Source: Collinsella sp.
GTDB lineage: Bacteria; Actinomycetota; Coriobacteriia; Coriobacteriales; Coriobacteriaceae
Length of the DNA: 64,000 nucleotides
Direction of reading: 5' to 3'
Assembly (NCBI GenBank): GCA_019414345.1
Contig: DXMF01000048.1
Location: forward strand, 40,760-104,759
Shown: positions 58,688 through 64,000 of the stretch, piece by piece
Position numbering within the stretch: the stretch's first letter is position 1
How the letters are laid out: every line of letters begins with the position of its first letter
Notes under the pieces: model-generated
What the model saw: only the letters and a program-made list of their open reading frames with translations
Database searches by the model: none
Told to the model about the DNA's origin: nothing
Translations under genes and position numbers: made by a program

Positions 58688-59314
58688 GTGTTTGCCGTTG
58701 GCGGAGGCGGAGCCGTTGACGTGGTCGCGGGCATAGATCACGCCGTGCACGATGGCGAGGCCCGCAGCGTCGGCGGCGCGGGCGCAGGTGTCCTGGAAGT
58801 CCTCGGCCTCGCGGGCGCGCAGCTGCTTGAGCACGTGGTCTGCCACGGCCATCTTGCCGGGAGGGTTGCCGATGCCGGTGCGGATGCGGCTAAAGTCGCG
58901 GCTGCCCATCTTGTCGATGATGGAGCGCAGGCCGTTGTGACCGGCGTGGCCACCGCCCACCTTAACGCGTACGTCGCCGGCGGGAATGTCGAGCTCGTCA
59001 TGAATCACGAGTAGCTCCTCGGCCTTGATCTTGTACTCGCGGCAGAGCTTGGAGATGGGGCCACCCGAGGTATTCATATACGACTGCGGCTTGACCAGCA
59101 CGATCTGGCGCTTGCCTCCCTCTTCCTCGGGATCGTTGATGTTGATGAGTGCGACCTCGGCGCCGGCCTGGTTTTTCCAGTACGTGACACCGGCCTGACG
59201 GGCCAGCTCATCGATCGCCTTAAAGCCGGCGTTGTGGCGGGTCTCGGCATATTCCTCACCCGGGTTGCCAAGTCCGGCAACCATGCGAATCTTAAGCGGC
59301 TGTGCAGCTGCCAT
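58685..59314 (-). CDS. pth: Peptidyl-tRNA hydrolase
   Basis: The 209-residue product frees tRNA from stalled peptides. Signatures are MVAGLGNPGEEYAETRHNAGF with the catalytic His, KPQSYMNTSGGPI, LLVIHDELDIPAGDVRVKVGGGHAGHNGLRSI and FSRIRTGIGNPPGK. The second ATG (59314) has AAAGGA at better spacing than the first (59320). The stop codon lies in a repeat hairpin. Confidence 0.95.
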   Translation of the reverse strand: MAAAQPLKIRMVAGLGNPGEEYAETRHNAGFKAIDELARQAGVTYWKNQAGAEVALININDPEEEGGKRQIVLVKPQSYMNTSGGPISKLCREYKIKAEELLVIHDELDIPAGDVRVKVGGGHAGHNGLRSIIDKMGSRDFSRIRTGIGNPPGKMAVADHVLKQLRAREAEDFQDTCARAADAAGLAIVHGVIYARDHVNGSASANGKH

Positions 59315-59428
59315 GTTCATCCTTTCGTTGATTTGTCGCCTGCTATGGTGAGCGACCCTGTTGCCGCTGTCAAATGGAGGGTAATTGAGGGCGTTTGGGG
59401 GCGTTTGGACGGACGTCGAAATCCGAGG

Positions 59429-59632
59429 TGGACAGTTAGTTCAGATACGTATAAGTTCTGAGGACTCGAATTACTCAATTCAATGCCGATACGTTGTTTT
59501 GGAGCTTTAGTTAGTCCATATGGCGTTGTTTTGAAGTCTACCCTGCCTTCAAATAGGGCGAATGGTATAGAGATAGCTGCAAAACAGTCTAATTCAATGC
59601 GTCCATTTATACGTATTTGAACTAACTGCCCA
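59429..59632. mobile_element. 204-bp palindrome-ended element E1
   Basis: Ends TGGACAGTTAGTTCAGATAC... and the inverted ...TACGTATTTGAACTAACTG form terminal inverted repeats of about 25 bp. The interior is AT-richer than its surroundings and codes for nothing convincing. E2 at 60957-61159 has the same ends and almost the same length. No transposase is inside, so it would be MITE-like. It lies 34 bases beyond the 3' end of the gene at 59666. Confidence 0.75.
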
Positions 59633-59665
59633 GCCCTGCTCGACGGCGCACGGGTGATTCGCCGT

Positions 59666-60793
59666 TTAGACCGGCGCGAGGCCGGTTCCGGCCCGCAGAG
59701 CGTTGAGCCAAGCGGCCTGACGCTTGCGATAGCCCTTGATACGGTACCGGAATCGGACTCCTGTGAGTCGATGCATCGTTTGGGCGAAGGCTTCGAGTGC
59801 AACAAGGTCTTTCATTTGGTCGCGATTGATAACCAGGACGTGGATGCCCATGGCCTTGAGGCCATTATTTCGATTGCCATCGTGGATGCGAGCGTTTTGA
59901 AGCTCATGCCCAATTCCGTTGTATTCGTTGTCGACTCCGGCTGCCGGGCAATATAGGTCGCAGATGGCATAGAGGATGCCCGAGGACATGTTGACCGCAA
60001 GAGTATCGAAGTCGATTCGATGGTTGAGTAGCAGGCCTCCCATGGGCAGGCTGCAACATCCGAATCCGCCAAAGCGCATGGGCGCTCCGAGAACGGCAAA
60101 CATTAGGGATTCGGCTGGGGATGCGGATCCAGCCCGGGCGAGTTTGACCGCCGTGCGAAACGAGGCGTATGAGCTACTTTTGGCGAACCGTGCGACCGCC
60201 TCGAGCTCTTCGATGGTCGTGGCGGTATCGCATTTGTAGTGCGCCTGTTCATAGCGGGTTTCGTTCTGTTGTTCGGCCGCTGACTGGTTGCCCAGGCAAT
60301 CAAGATCGCCCGTCGCTTCGTAGCCATCGCCCTTGGGCCAGATGTCGTCATGGGCAATGGGGTATGTTGCCCCGGGAGGAAGGGAGTAAGTTCCGACCAG
60401 TTCCATGAGAAGCATCAAGGTTTTGGCGACTGATTCATTTTTAGAACAAAGCATGGCTGTCATGGCAGGAGACGTTGCGTAGATGTCGGCCTCGACGTGC
60501 ATAATTGCACCTTCAGGAAGCGGAGCGGAGAGAATATGCTGAAGAAGTCGCTTGTCGGGGCGTCGGTTGCCTTCGTTTGAAACGAGAAGATCGAGCAGCT
60601 CGGAATCATCTTCATTCCAGGCGTCGAGTATCGAAAGTGCGCCAAAGTCTATCGCGTCATTATTGGGAATGCAGCTAGCCAAGGCCTGTGCTTGCTGTTC
60701 ACTATCAATGGAGCTCCAGGGTAGGGCAGAGTACGCCCGTCGTGCGCGACGAATTGCGCGGAGGGCGGAGAAATGTGAAATCACGGTCGTCAT
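59666..60793 (-). CDS. DUF559/Vsr-like nuclease-fold protein, family B
   Basis: The 375-residue cytosolic product is a distant relative of the protein at 13773-14780. Shared elements in order are ISHFSALRAIR at the N terminus, LMELVGTY (about 129), SPAESLMFAVLG (about 225), and a C-terminal DUF559-like block: ICDLY (D279), VDNEYNGIGHE (E290, N292, H296), D305, GLKAMGIHVLVINRDQM. The Lys of the E-x-K pair is Asn here, so catalysis is uncertain. No clear ribosome site stands before the ATG at 60793. The gene lies between the two 204-bp elements E1 and E2. Function is unknown. Confidence 0.68.
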   Translation of the reverse strand: MTTVISHFSALRAIRRARRAYSALPWSSIDSEQQAQALASCIPNNDAIDFGALSILDAWNEDDSELLDLLVSNEGNRRPDKRLLQHILSAPLPEGAIMHVEADIYATSPAMTAMLCSKNESVAKTLMLLMELVGTYSLPPGATYPIAHDDIWPKGDGYEATGDLDCLGNQSAAEQQNETRYEQAHYKCDTATTIEELEAVARFAKSSSYASFRTAVKLARAGSASPAESLMFAVLGAPMRFGGFGCCSLPMGGLLLNHRIDFDTLAVNMSSGILYAICDLYCPAAGVDNEYNGIGHELQNARIHDGNRNNGLKAMGIHVLVINRDQMKDLVALEAFAQTMHRLTGVRFRYRIKGYRKRQAAWLNALRAGTGLAPV

Positions 60794-60956
60794 AGCTATA
60801 ACGTACTAAGTTGGCGGCAGAATGCGACCGCCATACCGTTCTTTTCGCTCAGCGGGGTGCTGGGCGCCATGAACGGCCGGGTGTTAGGAAATCGGTGGAA
60901 TCGGTTGAGGGGATTGCAGGAAATTGAGCTCTGCCGAGAAGGTTGACGATGGCTAC

Positions 60957-61159
60957 TGGACAGTTAGTTCAGATACGTATAAGGCGGCGGGCGTTCGAGG
61001 TGTTTCTAAGGGCCTTCGAGGGCGATTTGAAGATAATATATGCGGCGGTTGTACTCGAAAACGATGAGCTTCGGGCGGCATGGCATCCGCCGGGGAGCTC
61101 AGAAGGCTCCGAACGGACCTTTGGAGCTTTAAAAAATACGTATCTGAACTAACTGTCCA
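60957..61159. mobile_element. 203-bp palindrome-ended element E2
   Basis: It starts TGGACAGTTAGTTCAGATAC and ends with GTATCTGAACTAACTGTCCA, exact inverted copies; the match runs inward to TACGTAT. The interior is mostly unlike E1 apart from TTGGAGCTTTA. It lies about 165 bases upstream of the nuclease-fold gene start. Confidence 0.78.
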
Positions 61160-61180
61160 GGGCGGATTGGCGAGGAATAG

Positions 61181-61214
61181 AAAAAGGGTCGGAAGCGAGC
61201 TTCCGACCCTTTAA
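61181..61214 (-). terminator. Terminator of prs
   Basis: AAAAAGGGTCGGAAGC / GCTTCCGACCCTTTAAAAA-type stem around GA, with T runs on both strands. It begins 32 bases beyond the prs stop. Confidence 0.92.
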
Positions 61215-61245
61215 AAACATCAAAGATGATGCGATACGCGTTGGA

Positions 61246-62232
61246 CTACAGCGCGAAGTCGCCGCCGACGAGCGTGGAGACGGGCTCCTCGTGGTAAACG
61301 GCGGAGATGGCCTGAGCGAACTCCTCGGCGACCGAGATGGTCTTGATCTTGCCGCCAACCTCGACGGGGATGGCGTCGGTGACGACGCACTCGACGATGG
61401 GGGCATCGTTCAGGCGCTCGATGGCCGGACCGGAGAAGATGCCGTGGGTGGCGCAGACGTAGATGTCGCCGGCGCCCATAGCCTTGAGCTCCTTGACGTT
61501 GGCGCACAGGGTGCCAGCGGTGTCGATCATGTCGTCGTTGATGATGCAGGTCTTGCCCTTGATGTCACCGATGATGCCCATGACCTCGGCGGCGTTGTGG
61601 CGCGGACGGCCCTTGTGGGCGATGGCCAGGTCGCAGCCGAGCATGTCGGACAGCTTCTTGGCGGCCTTGGCGCGACCCACGTCGGGGGAGACGACAACCA
61701 GGTTGTCGGTGTCGAAGTGCATGTCGTTGTAGTACTGGCCAAACAGCGGCAGTGCGGACAGGTGGTTAACCGGGATATCGAAGAAGCCCTGGATCTGGCC
61801 CTGGTGCAGGTCGAGGGTGATGATGCGGTTGACGCCGGCACGCTCGAGCAGGTTGGCGACGAGGCGGGCGGTGATGGGCTCGCGCGGGCCGGCCTTGCGG
61901 TCCTGGCGGGCATAGCCGTAGTGGGTGATAACGGCGGTGATGGAGCGGGCGGATGCGCGCTTGGCAGCGTCGGTGGCGATGAGCAGCTCCATGAGCATGT
62001 CGTTGACGTTGCCGCCGGCCACGGACTGAATCAGGAAGACGTCGGCGCCGCGGACGGTCTCGTCGTAGCGGGCGTAAATCTCACCATTGGCGAACTGCTT
62101 TAGCGTAAGGCCCGAAAGCTCGACCCCAAGGTACTCAGCAATCTTCTGAGCGAGGGGACGGTTGGAGGAACCGGAATACACGCGGATGGACTTGCGCATA
62201 TTCTCCGACTTCTCGGGATCATTAATCGGCAT
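61246..62232 (-). CDS. prs: Ribose-phosphate pyrophosphokinase
   Basis: The 328-residue product makes PRPP from ribose 5-phosphate and ATP, feeding the purine and pyrimidine genes of this window. Signatures are SGSSNRPLAQKIAEYLGVEL, FANGEIYARYDETVRGADVFLIQS, YGYARQDRKAGPREPITARLVANLL, DLHQGQIQGFFDIPVNHL, VVSPDVGRAKAAKKL and the PRPP loop IINDDMIDTAGTL. AAAGGAGAAGG precedes the ATG. Confidence 0.97.
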   Translation of the reverse strand: MPINDPEKSENMRKSIRVYSGSSNRPLAQKIAEYLGVELSGLTLKQFANGEIYARYDETVRGADVFLIQSVAGGNVNDMLMELLIATDAAKRASARSITAVITHYGYARQDRKAGPREPITARLVANLLERAGVNRIITLDLHQGQIQGFFDIPVNHLSALPLFGQYYNDMHFDTDNLVVVSPDVGRAKAAKKLSDMLGCDLAIAHKGRPRHNAAEVMGIIGDIKGKTCIINDDMIDTAGTLCANVKELKAMGAGDIYVCATHGIFSGPAIERLNDAPIVECVVTDAIPVEVGGKIKTISVAEEFAQAISAVYHEEPVSTLVGGDFAL

Positions 62233-62374
62233 TACCCTTCTCCTTTATACATCGAATGCCATATAGATGCCTTGTTGCATTGTAACCGCGCGGCGGGGTT
62301 TATCGGGTCCTGATAACGTCTTTACCGCCAACGGACACGAACCGACCACTCATCCGGTTGCGCAGGTCACGATA

Positions 62375-62409
62375 GAAAAAGGAGCCGCCCCCATGGAGCA
62401 GCTCCTTTT
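62375..62409 (-). terminator. Terminator of glmU
   Basis: AAAAAGGAGC / GCTCCTTTTG arms around a loop of about 15 bases; on the minus strand a T run follows. It starts 16 bases beyond the glmU stop. The remaining 140 bases to prs show nothing clear. Confidence 0.85.
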
Positions 62410-62424
62410 GTGCTTGGTAAAACG

Positions 62425-63837
62425 TTATACCTCGTCGTCCTCGTGCAGACGGCGGCGATAATCGGCGGCCCAGCCCTCAATATTTACCTGACGGGCGCGG
62501 CCCAGGCCGAGTGCGTCAGCCGGGACCGGATCGGTGATGACGGAGCCGGCGGCCACGAGCGCGCCGTCGCCGATCTGGGCGGGCGCGACCATCATGGTGT
62601 CGGAGCCAATGAAGGCGTCCTTGCCGATGACGGTCTTGTGCTTGTGGACGCCGTCGTAGTTGCAGGTGATGGAGCCCGCGCCCACGTTGACGCCGGGGCC
62701 CATGGTGGTGTCGCCGATGTAGGACAGGTGCGGCACCTTGGAACCCTCGCCGATCGTGGACTTCTTGATCTCCACGTGCGTGCCGGCCTTGGATCCGTCG
62801 AGCATGTGGGTGCCCGGGCGCAGGTAGGCGCGCGGGCCGCAGTCGACGCCATTCTCGATGACGGCCTCGATGGCGATGGTCTCATCGATGGTGCAGCCGC
62901 TGCCGACGGTGGTGTCGGTGAGGCGGCTGTTGGGGCCGAGCTGGCACTCCTCGCCCACGGTGACGTGGCCGATCAGGTGCGTCTGCGGCCACACGACGGT
63001 GTCGCGGCCGATGGTGGCGTCGGGGCCGATCCAAGCCTGCGCGGGGTCGATGAACGTGACGCCCTCGGCCATCCAGTGCTCGTTGATGCGGTCGCGCGCG
63101 ATGGCGGTAAGCTGCGCGAGCTGGATGCGGCTGTTGACGCCCAGGCCGTCGCGGTAGTCGTCGCAGTGGAAGATGGAGACTGCCTGGCCGTGACCCTTGA
63201 GGATTTCGAGCATGTCGGGCAGGTAGTACTCGGACTGCGCGTTGTCGTTGCCGATCTCGTTAATGTGGGCGGCGAGCTGCGCGCCGTCGAAGGCGTAGCA
63301 GCCGGCGTTGCACTCGAGTAGCTCGGCGGCCTGCTCGGGCGTGCAGTCCTTCTGCTCGATGATGCGCTCGATCTGACCATCGGCGCCCAGCTTGATGCGG
63401 CCGTAGCCAAAAGGATCGGGCGGGGTCATGGTCATGACGGTGCAGGCGAGCTCGCCGGTGGCGACGGTCTGTGCGAACTTGGCGACGGTGTCGGCGGTGA
63501 TGAGCGGCAGGTCGCCGTTGAGCACGACGACGGGGCCTTGCGTGATGCCGCAGGCCTCGAGCGCGACCTTTACGGCGTGGCCGGTGCCCAGGCGCTCGGT
63601 CTGCTCGACGCACTCGACTTTGGTGGCGCTGTTGGCGTAGGCGCCGTCGATGAGGGCGCGCATCTCGTCGGCGTGGCTGCCGATGACGACCACGACGCGG
63701 CTGCAGCCGGCCTTGATGGTGGCGTCGACGATCCACTGGACCATGGGCTTACCCAGGATCTTGTGCGAAACCTTGCAGTGGTTCGACTTCATGCGGGTGC
63801 CCTCGCCGGCAGCGAGGATAATTGCGGTTGCGTCCAT
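62425..63837 (-). CDS. glmU: Bifunctional UDP-GlcNAc pyrophosphorylase / GlcN-1-P acetyltransferase
   Basis: The 470-residue product makes UDP-GlcNAc for peptidoglycan. The uridylyltransferase half has IILAAGEGTRMKSNHCKVSHKILGKP, VVVLNGDLPLI and YAFDGAQL. The acetyltransferase half is a left-handed beta-helix (IGPDATIGRDTVVWPQTHLIGHVTVGEECQLGPNSRLTDT) with GSITCNYDGVHKHKTVIGKDAFIGSDTMMVAPAQIGDGA at the active site. ACAGGAGATC precedes the ATG at 63837; the longer frame to 63891 has no such site. It lies upstream of prs in the same orientation. Confidence 0.96.
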   Translation of the reverse strand: MDATAIILAAGEGTRMKSNHCKVSHKILGKPMVQWIVDATIKAGCSRVVVVIGSHADEMRALIDGAYANSATKVECVEQTERLGTGHAVKVALEACGITQGPVVVLNGDLPLITADTVAKFAQTVATGELACTVMTMTPPDPFGYGRIKLGADGQIERIIEQKDCTPEQAAELLECNAGCYAFDGAQLAAHINEIGNDNAQSEYYLPDMLEILKGHGQAVSIFHCDDYRDGLGVNSRIQLAQLTAIARDRINEHWMAEGVTFIDPAQAWIGPDATIGRDTVVWPQTHLIGHVTVGEECQLGPNSRLTDTTVGSGCTIDETIAIEAVIENGVDCGPRAYLRPGTHMLDGSKAGTHVEIKKSTIGEGSKVPHLSYIGDTTMGPGVNVGAGSITCNYDGVHKHKTVIGKDAFIGSDTMMVAPAQIGDGALVAAGSVITDPVPADALGLGRARQVNIEGWAADYRRRLHEDDEV

Positions 63838-64000
63838 GTGATCTCCTGTTACGTTATAGAGACGTGTGTTTGGAAACGATACACGGCGCAATATGATACC
63901 GCAGGCATATGACGAGCGCGTAACGTTTGGGCCGCGGCGGCTGGGTTTGTGGTTCCGGCGCGGCGGTTGCGCTGCTTGTGCGGTGTTTGCGGCGCTGCGG
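63838..64000. other. Right edge of window, no gene supported
   Basis: This is the upstream region of glmU on the minus strand and must hold its promoter or the end of a preceding gene. No frame here is convincing. Confidence 0.4.

Noticed and set aside
60943..61152. 69-codon frame inside E2
   Set aside because: Both ends are formed by the terminal inverted repeats, there is no ribosome site, and E1 does not preserve the frame.

Overview
This is a GC-rich bacterial chromosome segment, most likely from Collinsella or a close relative (Coriobacteriia, Actinomycetota). That placement is inference. It rests on the GC-rich coding style, a LuxR-type regulator fused to a 12-helix membrane domain, an anaerobe-type NfnAB pair, SpaA-type pilins, and the order rpsF-ssb-rpsR-rplI-dnaB-purA. 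No rRNA gene is present to settle it.

Layout. 1-323: tRNA-Ile (partial), tRNA-Ala, tRNA-Ile. 439-3765: a bifunctional-nuclease family gene, two small unknown genes and typA. 4193-11479: a pilus cluster of a large LPEAG adhesin, an MPSTG pilin and an LPLTG pilin broken by a -1 frameshift; no class C sortase accompanies it. 11628-14780 (minus strand): a bactofilin-like membrane protein, a TRIC/UPF0126 channel and a DUF559/Vsr-like nuclease-fold protein bracketed by inverted repeats. 15200-15429: two tRNA-Ser genes. 15935-20619: rpsF, ssb, rpsR, rplI, dnaB, purA. 20738-25701: purD, a Nudix hydrolase, an ABC exporter and an unknown membrane protein. 25909-30655: carA and carB, with a PyrR-type RNA site over the carA ribosome binding site. 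31077-38288: purE, a class B sortase, a MoaE-like protein, a CmpB-type membrane protein (minus strand), purF, purM and purN. 38414-44965: PTS IIA, foldase, YqeY, a four-gene amino-acid ABC importer and a cytidylate-kinase-like protein. 45018-55678: a membrane LuxR regulator and two large surface-protein genes in a duplicated layout. 56085-63837 (minus strand): nfnB, nfnA, pth, a second DUF559-like gene between two 204-bp palindromic elements, prs and glmU.

The genes supply purine synthesis (purA, D, E, F, M, N), carbamoyl phosphate and PRPP (carAB, prs), translation and replication housekeeping, redox balance (nfnAB) and a cell-surface programme (pilins, sortase, adhesins, extracellular foldase).

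The unusual feature is the density of structured non-coding DNA between genes. At least five families can be separated: (1) short hairpins with variable arms and a GGGGAC-type loop, more than 15 copies; (2) a roughly 100-150-bp element with conserved internal-loop strands and compensating stem changes, three copies; (3) triple hairpins built on TCTCRATCTGTAACA, two arrays; (4) 204-bp elements with about 25-bp terminal inverted repeats, two copies; (5) a 60-bp hairpin, two copies. Families 4 and 5 each bracket one member of the same nuclease-fold protein family. That is the best candidate here for an undescribed system.
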